A stretch of DNA of 64,000 bases from Cladosporium sp. IMV 00045. Taxonomy: Eukaryota; Ascomycota; Dothideomycetes; Cladosporiales; Cladosporiaceae. Below the pieces are notes generated by a model. That model was not told where the DNA came from, did not search any database, and saw only the letters and a program-made list of their open reading frames with translations. The position numbers and the translations under genes are program-made. Of the stretch, positions 22,257 to 33,011 are shown piece after piece (position 1 is the first letter of the stretch; each line of letters starts with the position of its first letter). The stretch is taken from assembly GCA_001931905.2 (NCBI GenBank), contig MSJI02000919.1, positions 1 through 64,000 of the forward strand. Reading direction: 5' to 3'.

Positions 22257-22820
22257 ATGCCTCTCTATACCTACTATTAAAACGCTAAAGTTAAGCCTAG
22301 TAAGACTCGCTCTAAATATATCGTTAGCCCTAAATCGGGACGCTATTTAGAGTGTATTCGGAAAGGGTACTATAAAGAATGTAACGTAAAACTTTTTATC
22401 CCTAAGTAGGAGAAGTTTCGTAACATGCGTAAGCGTCTTAGTAAGGAGCTAGACAACGCTAATAAGGAAGAAGTGCGCTTATTAACTGCGTAATAAGATC
22501 TTCTATAGAAAATTTCTTAGGATAAGACTAAGAAAATCTATCTTCGTAAGTAGCTTTAGCTAGTAGAGAATCGTACTGAAAATGCTATTTCCTAAGAACT
22601 AGATAAACTAGAAGCTATAGAATCTATAGAAAACAAATTCCTTCCTTCTTTCGAACTCTTAGGTATAGAAGTATCTAGCCTTTTTATTAACTCTAATCCT
22701 TAGAGTATATCCCTTTTAGATTAGGTAAGTCTCTACGACCCTACCTTCCTATTAGAGGGTTTAGAGTTATATAGTTCTTTAGTAGGAGTCTCTAGCGCTT
22801 CCTTAGAAGAAACTCTTTAA
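22257..22820 (+). pseudogene. Accessory ORF relic on the strand opposite to the Gypsy polyprotein
   Basis: From an ATG at 22257, a plus-strand frame reads through RIP stops for about 185 codons. It gives a charged, helical protein: TRSKYIVSPKSGRYLECIRK, then KFRNMRKRLSKELDNANKEE, then many E/K-rich turns. It lies just inside the 3' LTR and is antisense to the polyprotein. I do not recognise the family. The coherent frame and composition argue that it was once a gene carried by the element. Confidence 0.6.
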
Positions 22821-22899
22821 TTAGCCTTAGCGAATTAAAGTTCTTCTTAGGTTCCTACGTGTTTTCTATATAGTTATATCCTATCTATTTAATAAGATA

Positions 22900-25800
22900 C
22901 TATTTCTAACTTTATATAGTTCTTTTATTAAGGATCCTTTCTACTTTATAGGAAGGTTCTTATATTTCTAGATTAAAGTCTTCTATCTTATCCTATAGCG
23001 TAGCGTCTAGTATTACTAGTTCTAATAAAGATATATAGAATACTAGGTATATACGTATTTTCCTAGGTAGTTCTAGCTTAAAGCTAACTAGTCCCTTTTA
23101 TTATCGAATTTTAAATAGTTCTAGTTTAACTATATCTAGTTTCTTACTTAGTTTATTCAATTTTATATTACGCTATAGGAGATAGACTTTATCCCTTCTC
23201 TTAAAAGTTAGTTCTTTAATCCTCTTCTTATTTACTTATCTTATTATCTACTAACGTATAAATATAAGATCTAAATATAAGTTCTTATATAATATAGACA
23301 TCTATTTTGCTATAAACGCTACTACTAGGTTACTAGCTAATACTTCTATAGTTCCTATTAGTTCTAGTAGATTAAACCCGAAGTTCGCGTAGAAAAGTAA
23401 CGTCCCTATTATTATCGATAGCGACTAGTTATACGTAATCTATGCGAGTAGAAGTAAAGCAATCTAGTTGTCTTAATAGTCGTTAATATAATATCTAAGA
23501 TACTACTCTAGAGTCTAGTTAAGTCTCTCTATTTATCTATCTATCTATAGGTAATACGCTATACTAAGCTTATATTTAATGCCTAATTCCTACGATAGCG
23601 ATATCTAGAAGTTTAATATAAATAGCTTGTCTCTATTAGTAATTAACGTCTAGAGTATACTATAGTTTATAACTATATTCTTTATAAAGATATATATAAG
23701 CTTCTTTACTCTCTAAGTTTCTCTATATAGTATAAACTATCCGAACTTAGTAAACCTATCTATAATTACTAGGATGCTATTATAGCTTTCTCCTATAACT
23801 AGATTAGTACTAGCTAGTAGCTTTATAATAAAGTCTATAGCTACTAATTCCTATAGTTATTAGGGAACCTATAGTAGCTATAGTAACCTATATAGCGTAT
23901 AGTAGTTATACTTATTCCTTCTATAAATAGAATAGCTACGTATATATTCCTTAATTATACTCTATATCTTTAGGAAGTAATATGTCTTCTTAAGTATCTC
24001 GAGTATCTTTACTATACCTAGATATCCGAGGACTAGACTATTATACTATGCTATTAGTAACGATTTGCGTAGCGTTAGTAGTATATAGGTCTAGCTTTCG
24101 AACTCCTAGAGTTTTATCTTCTAGCTATAAGTAAACCCTAGATACTCTTCTAGTCTTACTATAGCTCTTTAGTATATACTATCCTAGAGTTATTCTTTTT
24201 ATATCTTATTATAGACTAAACTTAAGTCTATAGTAGAAGTAGTAGTAATCTTATTAACTTAAAGGGTTCTATTAGAATTCTATTTTAATAACTAGAACGA
24301 CTAAAGCTTATTTCCCTTTATATAGTCCTATTATCTACTTATAGCGTCTACCCGGGCGTTCTTAGATCCCTTATAGTAATATATCTATATCTTAAAAGTT
24401 ATTAAATCCTAGTACTACTAAACTTATCGTAGAGTAAAGACTTTAGTTATTATAAACTTAGTTAAGTTCTTATAATCTAAGATAACTATGATTTCTTCTA
24501 GATATCCTTTTAGGTAGATTCGCTATTATTAATAAGCTTCGATAATTATAAGGAGTTCCTTATTATAGATTTCATAATTTATCTTAGTAGGCGCTATCTT
24601 CCTCGATAGGTAGGCGACTAGTCTAAGCTTCCCTTTCTTATTAGACTAGCTTAGATATGCTCTAATAGTAAAGTTAGATATATCTATTTCTACTATAATA
24701 TTCTTCTTTAAGTCGTAAATTATAAAGATAGGTTTTATAGAAAAGCGCGTTTTTAGTTCCTAAAATGCAGCTTTAGCCTCTATTATCTACTTATATCCTT
24801 AATCTTTCTAGGTTATCTATATTAGGGGTATAGTTATCTTAGAATAATCCTAGATAAACTATTAGTAGAAATTAGCAAATCCTAGGAATAATTAAACCTC
24901 CTTAACTATAGTTAGCTTTAGCTAACTAGTTATAGCTTTAATCTTCTTTTTATCTATTTTTAAACCTTCTCGCGATATAATATATCTAAGGAATTTAACT
25001 TCTAGTTTATAGAACTCGGTTTTTTCTAGCTTAATACGCATATTTGCGTTCTTTAAAGCCTAGAGAACTTTTTATATATGCTATATATAGTCCTTATACG
25101 TCTTAGAGTATACTAGGATGTTATTTAGGTAGACTACTATAAAGACGTCTAGATACTTCTATAATATATTATTAATATATGCTTAGAAAGTAGCTAGTGC
25201 ATTAGTAAGTCCGAATAGCATAACTAGATACTCGAAAAGTCCGAATCGAGTTCTAAATGCTATTTTCTATTCTTCGCCTTCCTTAATTCGAATTCGGTTA
25301 TACGCGCCTAGAATATTAAAGGCTATAAACTATTAAGCTCCTTATAAGCGATCTTATAGCTTATAGATTAAGAGTAAAGAGTAACTGTTTTTTATAGTTA
25401 TATTATTTAATCCTCTATAATCTATATATACTCGATAATTATTTCCCTTAGGAATAAGATATAATAAGTAGCTAGCTAGTAAATTAGATTCTCAAATATA
25501 TCTCTTTTAGAGTCTATTATTAACGTATTTTCTAATAATCTCTGCCTTTTTAGTAGTTATTAGTCGTAATAGTTCCTTCTTTAGTTGCTTACCTTCTTAG
25601 ATCTTAATCTTATAGTCCTAAGGTTAATATGCTAGTAACGCTTCCTTATTAGATTCCTTCTCGAATAACTATTAAAAATCCAAATATTCTAGAAGTATAG
25701 TAAACTCTGCTTTTTTCTCTTCTATTTTCTTATAATATAGAACCTAAATCTATTCTAGTATTATTTATACTATTTAGAGCAATTCTTATACTAATATTAC

Positions 25801-28200
25801 TTCTACTCCGATCTTACCTAGCGCGTCGTATACTATAGGTAGAGGTATCGGGTCGAGTCCTTCGAACTAAATAATACTCTTTCCCTAGTTTATTATTAGG
25901 TTAGATCCCTTAAGCTAAGGTAATCCTAAAACTATATTAAATCCGGGAGTATCGGTAATATTAAACTAGAGCTTCTCTAGGTAGCGTCCTATCTATAGAA
26001 GTATCTTCTTAGTTTCTTATATAATTATGCTATTATTATACTTAACTGTCTTCCTATCGAACGCTCTTAATAAGAAGGGCTCTACCTTATAGGAAAGAGG
26101 TATTATATGCCTCTTTATATACCCTAGCGTTATAAAGATTCCTATGTATCCGGAATTAATTAAGGCGATAGTACGAGCTATACCTATTATTACCTAAACC
26201 CGTAGGTTATTAGCGTAACGAGCCTTACCTACTAATACTATTCGTTATAGCCTAAGTAAATCCTACTAAGGTCTATCTTCTAGAGGATCTAGGAGTTTCC
26301 TAAACTCCTCTTATAACTCTATTATAGGGTCTTAGGTATTAGTAGTCTTAGTTAGGTCTACGAGACTTATAGTACGTATCGAGTTATTACTAGTTCTTCG
26401 AATATAACTTCGGATCGTGATATACTAGGTAGCAGCTAAATTCTTAGATCCTTTTGCTTATTATACTCTTCTTAGTAGTCTACCTATATCTATCGTACTC
26501 TACCTCTAATATAGAGTACGATATAGATCTCATCCTACGTAAAGTATAACCCCCTAGTCGTAAATTAACTTTCTAGTAGTAGTATCTCTTATATAATTCG
26601 AGAATAGTCTATACTATAAGGTTCTATTAGCATATTCTATAATATCCTCTAGATCCCTTAGTACTAATCTAGGAGTAGTCTCTTATAGACATATTATACT
26701 CCCTAGTACTATAGGAAAATGCAGCCTTACTACGCGATTAGCGTTCGTAATATAGCTAGTATTACGTCTCCTACCTAGAAGGTCTACGAGAATTCTTCTC
26801 GAGATACGCTTCTAGTAGCGTTTCTTATCGATTCTATTCTACTTTCCTACTTAGCATTCTTACTCTCGGAATTGCTTTCTATACTACTATCCTTAGGCGT
26901 TCTATCCTAAATAGTTATTAGAGCGAGTTATCGTTCTTCCTACTAATAGGCAGGTCCTCTCTAAGCGTAGTAGATACTTTATCGTTAGTAACTTAGGAAA
27001 TATCCTAATCTGTTTTTATTATTATAATAAATAGTATAGCTATTATCGTAGTAAGCTATCTAGGATATTAATCTATAATTATCCTAATCCTTTAGAGCGC
27101 TAGTTCCTATAGTATTATATACGCTACGCTCTTATTCCACGTCTTCGTAGGTCTAATTATAGGTAGTAGTAATTATTACTAGCCTCGGAGACTCCTCCCC
27201 TATACTTATTCCTTTAGTTGCCTTAAATGCTTCCTGCCTTCTAGATTTCTATAGGTTATAACTCTACTTCTAGGCCTTATATTTGTTCTTAAAGTATCCC
27301 TTCTTACTATAGCTATAATACTCGACCTATAACTTATCCTTAGACTTCTTTAGGCCTTTCTTCTAGCTTTTAGAACCTAGCTTGCCTTACGTAGCGTTAA
27401 GTTGCATTTTCTATAACCTATAATAGTTGTCTCTCTATTTAGGAACTTCGCGCTTAGCCTTACTATTAGCTATACCTTTCTGCGAATAGTTTCTACTCTT
27501 TTCTAGCTAAAGTTCGAAAATCCGGTTATCGATCTTAATAGCTAGTTCTGCCATTTCCTTTAAGGTCGATAGTTAGTTATATCGAATTGTGATTTCCTCC
27601 CTAACTCTATCCTTTAATCCTCTATAGAACTAGGAAGCTAAAGCTTCGTTATTCCATTCGATCTTAGATACTAGGATCTAAAAATCCGTATAGTATTTTA
27701 CCGCTAACGTCCTCTAACGTAGGGCCCGGATGTCGCGTTCGGCTTTAATAGCCTCGTTACTATTATCGAATACTTCCTCTATTTCGTCGAAAAGGGACTT
27801 ATAGTCCTTAAATAACTTCTTTATGTATTCCTTCTATTTAGATCCTAAATGCTATAGGAAATCCTTAAAATGCGGGTAGACCCAATCGTAGGCTAGTCTA
27901 CGTAGGAATGACACGATATATAATACCTGCTTCCGTTCCGAACTAAGCTTATTTCCTCCTATCTTAATAGCGAAGAGGTACTGCATTCGGAACGCCTTAA
28001 ACGTTCCCCGAGCTCTAGTAAACTCGGCTAGTATATTAACCTTAATCCTAGAAGTATTACCTACCGGAGTAGTAGTTACCGATAGGGGTTATAGGGCTAT
28101 ATTAGATTCGATATGGAAATTATCGACCTACTAGGTAATAGTATCGATCGCTTCTACTTATTCGTCGGGAGTTAGCTCTAATCTAACTTCGGATAGTATA
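22900..28200 (-). pseudogene. Relic Ty3/Gypsy gag-pol polyprotein
   Basis: On the minus strand, from right to left, I can follow a gag segment at about 28050-27550 (FKAFRMQYLFAIKIGG, then LRRLAYDWVYPHF), a zinc-knuckle position near 27270-27320 whose Cys and His codons have become Tyr, and a reverse transcriptase active site at 25131-25108 reading YLNNILVY where YLDDILVY is normal. Next is an integrase core near 23680-23560 (NRDKLFILNF, then ELGIKYKLSIAYY). Stops are frequent. The order gag, RT, integrase assigns it to Ty3/Gypsy. The D to N changes in the catalytic pair and the Cys to Tyr changes are C-to-T transitions of the RIP type. It is inactive. Confidence 0.85.
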
Positions 28201-28310
28201 TCTTCTTCTTTAGAGGTAGCTTCGCTAGATAATCGTTCGTCTTCCTTAGATATATACTCTATCTAGGACCCTAAGTCGCCTCTCGGTGCTTCCGAGAATA
28301 GTGCTTAAAA

Positions 28311-28515
28311 TGTAATAGGGGTGATAGCCGGTAGTAGGAAGTTAACTAAGGGGTAGGCTTCTTAGGTATAAACGATAGAGAGTAATAACGATCTGGCTAA
28401 TTAATATACTTAGATAGTGAATTTAAGTACTAGCTTTATTACTTAGATTAAGTACGAGGCTCCTATAAACCGTAGACTTAACTCTAAACCTATATACTAA
28501 GGAGACCCGTAAGAG
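28311..28515 (-). repeat. Right LTR (5' LTR) of the Gypsy element
   Basis: This is the partner of the LTR at 21723-21925. It is less mutated, keeping for instance GGTGATAGCCGG. It ends near GTAAGAGATACA, whose reverse complement begins TGT, fitting the TG...CA rule. The gag frame starts to its left on the minus strand. Confidence 0.78.
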
Positions 28516-28732
28516 ATACACTCTACTCTATCGTGAGGAGAGTAATAGAGTAGTAGAGCATATAGAGCAGTAGAGCACATCACGTGATCTGTAACCTACT
28601 CTGAAGCGGGCTGCACTGGTAACCGCAGAGCAGTCTTCCCGCAACGCGCTGCGCGCGTTCCTACCATCCTGTGGTTATTATACTAGGGTTATTATAAAGG
28701 GCCGTAAGGCTCGCTTAGCGCTAGACCTCATT
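28516..28732. other. Non-RIPped spacer between LTR and right arm
   Basis: CpA and TpG are abundant here, in contrast to the block to the left. It contains a palindromic ATCACGTGAT at about 28579 and a GC-rich stretch with CGCGCTGCGCGCG. It should be the surviving right interior of the outer DNA transposon. Confidence 0.45.
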
Positions 28733-28923
28733 GTAAATAGCTAATAACACCTTTAAATACCTATACCACTACAAATTTGACGATAAGGTCTTATTTAGGG
28801 GTCGATAACGAGGTCAAAAGTGTGATGCTAGTGCTAGTTTCCACGTTTGTATGAGGATCCCTATATAAAGCTGGAAAGCCGGCTAAGCCTCGCATTGACC
28901 ACCTGCACCAGACATTTTGCAGA
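28733..28923 (-). repeat. Right inverted arm of the transposon block
   Basis: This is the reverse-complement partner of 19604-19778. It is less mutated than the left arm. It has insertions of a few bases, such as GCGAGG and ACTTTTGA, relative to the left copy. Confidence 0.8.
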
Positions 28924-30237
28924 TGATTGTATAGAGCAGATCTGCCGAATCGACAGGGTTCACGAGTCAGAATGTCCGGTTGCGAGTCCAAAGGTTAACA
29001 AGAATCGTGAATTGAGCCATTTGTTTGTGAATTTTGGGTTCACATTTCGAGCCAACGATGCAGACGAAACGGTGCATGTTGAAACGTGTCGGAACGTTTG
29101 CTGAAGCAACGGTCATACCAGGGTTTCGGCTTTCATATTTGCAATGCAGAACTCTACCATCGACGTGACTTCAGTCTTCGGAGTTCTGTTTCAACAAGCC
29201 AGCAAGATCATCGACGATGATGAAATTAAAGAGTCGCACGATCCTACCAACACGCCATCTCATGATCACCTGCCTTTCTCCCACTACGAGGAACTATCGT
29301 TTCAACATTCTCCGAAGCGCAGTCCACTTGTCTTCACGATGTCTAAACATGATTCGGCAACGACAAAATTGACGACAATGTGATGCGACCACTCAGCAAC
29401 TTTGGTGAGACATCGAGAAGTCCTGATTCCTTTCCACCGTTCACTTGCAGTGTCTCTTCCTGATCGCACAATTGGCGCAAGGGATCTTGTGAAGAGAAGG
29501 TGCGACAGCTTCATCCATATTGGTCTCTCCGGCAGGGATCTGATGCCCGACTGTCTCTGTTTTTCGGTCACACATCAAAAGGCGTATGCTCGTACCATCA
29601 GCTTTCGCATAATATCAGCAAGGCTCCATGGTGGGGATCATAGGCGCAACGAGCGAGTATCTCTGCCATCACCGTGCTCGTGTCATCGGCTCCAGCGCTC
29701 TCAGAAAACCGATTTGCCCTTGGGAACCTGGCCAACGAGATCGAGTCTTCCCACGACCCACGTGCAGGTATCATCGGTCATAGCATACTAAGCAAACCAT
29801 CTTACCACTAAGAAGAGAGTACGGTTAACGTGAGCATGACTGATCTTGAGATGAATTTGATGGTATTGATGATTCAACATACCGTCGATTGGTATCAGCG
29901 CTGATAGAGAAATGGGTACAGACTCCAACCAAGAAATGTCGCAGCATCGACCCAAGATTGCTGCCAAGACCGAGGGTTAAAACCATGACAGTCCGCGTCT
30001 TAGAGCGAGAATGCGAGAACCCAACAACAATGCGTTCCATGATATAAGAAAGAGTAAATGAAGAGTAAATGAAGAGTAAAAATCCCACCATCAACGAAAA
30101 TCATAGAAGGAAAATAGAAATCGAATCGACAGTTCTGCCCAGAAAGTAAGAAAGAGAGAGCGACCAACAGCAGGGTCTATAGAAAGAGAATCAAAACGCC
30201 ATCAAGTATTTCATCCCGCGAAATGAGGGTGGACGAT
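28924..30237. other. Intergenic, no gene recognised
   Basis: Normal composition resumes. Short frames such as a plus-strand one at 29144-29383 resemble nothing known to me. I see no splice pattern that joins them convincingly. Confidence 0.4.
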
Positions 30238-30639
30238 CCATCTTCCGTAGACCGAAGATGGGGCCACCAACAGCGTATTTCTGGGCGAGCCATCTTCCAT
30301 AGACCGAAGATGGGGGCCTACCGAGTGTGGCAGAAACCACAAACAGTCAATTTGAGGGGGACGAGCCATCTTCCATAGACCGAAGATGGGGCCACTGGCC
30401 TGCAGATGGACGAACCACCAAACAGGGGATTTGAGGGGGGCGAGTCACATTCCATAGACCGAAGATGGGGGCGTACCTGAGGATGGGCGAACCACCAAAC
30501 AGGGGATTTGAAGAAAACCTGAAGATGGGCGAACCACCAAACAGTGAAATGCCGTAGACCGAGGATAGGCGGCCATCAACAGCGTGTTTCATGCATGAGT
30601 TGAGGGTGGGCGAGCCATCTTCCATAAGACCGACGATGG
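30238..30639 (+). repeat. Irregular array of hairpin-forming repeats
   Basis: A 24-nt unit, CCATCTTC-CATAGACC-GAAGATGG, forms an 8-bp perfect stem with an 8-nt loop. Clear copies occur at 30238-30261, 30290-30313 and 30366-30389. Weaker copies lie at about 30445-30468, 30546-30565 and 30614-30639. Between them a second unit, GGGCGAACCACCAAACAG followed by GGGATTTGA, recurs at least twice. The spacing is irregular (52, 76, about 79, about 100 and about 68 nt), so it is not a simple tandem satellite and not a CRISPR array. Related fragments such as CAACAGTGG and GCGAGCCAACAGTGG continue to about 30880. Function unknown. Confidence 0.75.
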
Positions 30640-31649
30640 GCGGCCACCAACTGAGCTGGGATCACCAGGGAGATTGGGTTTTTACCGAGTCTGGCAGAGC
30701 CACAAACAGTCACATTGGGTTTTGAACTGAGGCTAGAGGATCACCAACAGCGCAGTTTCATAAACTGCGTTTATTGGCAACTGAATGCGCGAGCCAACAG
30801 TGGGGTTCATGAAGTGAAGTGGAAAGCCACAGGCAGTTCGTTTGTTCGTGGCTGAAGGCGCGAGCCAACAGTGGTTTTCAATGTCCAGCGCCAAGTTGGG
30901 ATCCGCTGGCGATCTCACGAGAGCACAATGATCTGCTTGTCTGTTAGTGAGGTTCTCCAATGCCCTCAAGTCTTTCTCTGGAAGCGGAAGTGTTAGTTGA
31001 ATCCTTGCAGCAGGGTTATATCACGCGACGGCGAGCCGCGGTCTGAGTTTGGTGCTCTGCTCTCTTAGGTGATCCTCTGGATCTCCAGCGTGGTGTCCGG
31101 CGTAGATGAGATAAAGAGTGAAGGGTTTGAAGGGGTTTGCGACTAGGTGAAACATGATGCGCTTAGTCGTTGTTGGATGCGCTCGGTGGTGATGGTGTTT
31201 GTGTTTGGGGGCAAAACGAACGACTTGTTTACTAAGCGAGATCTTGGCTGACAGGGAGGGACGGGCTGTTGTCCTTGGCTCCTCTGATAAGAGATGTGTT
31301 ATCAAGTACACTTCTCTGTATAAACCGACCTCCGAACACTATTCAAGGCTTGTACTTGACAGCGACTTTGACAAACACATGACTGAATTCCAGCATCCCG
31401 CTACACCATTCAAATCGTTCAAATTGAGAGTAGTGCCGATTTGATTCGACGAACCCACATCGGAACTCGATGGGATTGACAGATGGATCTGCCTGTATCA
31501 TCAAATCGACGATTTTTTGCTCATGTCTAATTGCTTCGTGACCTGTCCTTCTCCCAGGCGATGTGACGTGACAAGCCATTTCATTCTTACCTAGCACACT
31601 CAAACAAATTTAAGATTGTGGGAGACGCTGTAACGATCTCTCATAACTC
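30640..31649. other. Intergenic with decayed repeat fragments
   Basis: The first 250 bases still show pieces of the repeat units to the left. A 96-codon minus-strand frame at 31021-31311 has no recognisable domain. No gene is called. Confidence 0.4.
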
Positions 31650-32379
31650 TCATCTCAAAGTCGTCTTCGCACAAGCCTCTCTCAACTCCCTCTCAATCGT
31701 CTTCTCCGCCGAAGTGCCCAAACACAGCATAATGGACACAGCAACGCAAGCAATCGCACCAAAGATCGCACTGCAGAGCGCGAAAAGGATCATGCCCTCA
31801 CCGCCAGTCTCAGTCACCAGCAGGGTGACCATGACCGTCTCCCAGACGCTGGCGAAGAGGGTGAAGAAATCTGCAGATATGCCTGTTAGCGAAATACATC
31901 ATCTGTGAAGAAACACAATAAGAAACAGGACGCAACTCACAAACCTTATACCTAACAACAAACTTCCACAACGCCACCCTCACCTCGCGGAAAAGCACCC
32001 ACCCGTCCTCCCGTCCAAACACCTCAAAGAACATGCTCGGACTATACTGGCGCAGCTCCAGCCCACTGCCGACGGTCCAGCGAGCGGCGATGTCGCGCGC
32101 GTGGTCTTGTGAGAACCCACGCTGCTTGACGAGCAGGTAGGCGAGGGAATCGCGGATTTCGTCGGGCCGTGCATGTCTCGCGGGGAGTGACGGGGTGTGC
32201 GAGTGAAGTTCGTCGTGGCTGGAGGTTGGGATTGGGTCTTCTTCTGAGAGGGAGGAGCGGTAGAGGGGAAGGCCTTCTTCTTCGAATTCGTCTGGTGACA
32301 TGGGGTTTTCTTGCTTGGTTGGAGAGAGAGGGAAGATTGGTGGTGATGATGCTCGGTAATCCATGGTGATGTTGCTCAT
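31650..32379 (-). CDS. Small membrane protein of unknown function
   Basis: Exon 1 is 32379-31941 and exon 2 starts at 31870 and ends at 31650, giving 219 residues. The donor is GTGAGT. The acceptor is either at 31871 (CTGCAG) or 12 nt upstream (AACAG); both keep the frame and differ by four residues. The N-terminal half is acidic and Ser/Pro-rich and probably disordered. A middle part (about 70-145: RPDEIRDSLAYLLVKQRGFS, then DGWVLFREVRVALWKFVVRYK) looks folded. Residues about 150-198 are hydrophobic with one strong membrane helix (GMILFALCSAIFGAIACVAV), and a short charged tail follows. I do not recognise the family. An upstream in-frame ATG could add about 36 residues. Confidence 0.65.
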
Positions 32380-33011
32380 TTCGACTTTGTTTTGGATGAG
32401 AGTGATGTTTGGTGGAGAGATTGTGAGTGTGTTTCGAACAGCTGGATGGCGAGAGGTCGCGTATATGTATTGAGAAGCGAGCTCCATTTGTAAGGTTATG
32501 TCCCGTCTTGCTACAAATGTGCAACCATTGAGTGGCTCCGACGACCTCCGGAACGGTTTCTGGTGTGAGAGAAACATTGGCCAGCCTAATATTGATGAGT
32601 AAGATGTTTCTCAAAGTCAAAGCCCGAATAAAGTTCTGAGTAGCTGGGCCATATTTCGAAGTCAATTGTTGATGTCGTGAGGTCGAAGTAGTGTGAAGGC
32701 CCTAGAGAATGAAGATAGATTGTTGTAGTCATGTATCAATATATAAACCGCCCGCTTCAGGGGCTCATTTCATGAAAAGAAAACCAAAACATAGGGTATA
32801 ATGCCACTCTTGCGAAGAGAGTGCAACGTAAAAGAAGAACCCGACAAATGAAACATTAAACCCTCCCTCGCTTCGCGCGGTGAAGCCTTTCCTTCCTTCA
32901 TCTTGTCCTTGTCTTCCCTTCTTTCCTACCAGACCCAAACGCCATCGCTTAAATCATGACAAGCAACAAGCCCAGTTGTACTTGTAGATGAGAATGTTCC
33001 CCGAAATGTTT
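32380..33011. other. Intergenic region
   Basis: This holds the promoter side of the small membrane protein and the 3' flank of the RGS-LOV gene. No gene is seen. Confidence 0.4.

Larger units (their letters stand above)
19604..28923. mobile_element. Nested, RIP-degraded transposon block
   Basis: Two inverted arms of about 180 bp bound the block. Inside the left arm lies a Tc1/mariner-type transposase relic on the plus strand. From 21.7 to 28.5 kb there is a Ty3/Gypsy retrotransposon lying on the minus strand with its two LTRs. The order suggests that the Gypsy element inserted into the DNA transposon. The sequence is saturated with TA and nearly free of CpA and TpG in its left part: between 19741 and 20340 I count five CpA and no TpG. 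That is the pattern left by RIP. No open reading frame survives. Confidence 0.88.

Noticed and set aside
30238..30639. CRISPR array
   Set aside because: The spacing is irregular, units decay, the spacers themselves contain repeats and the organism is a eukaryote.
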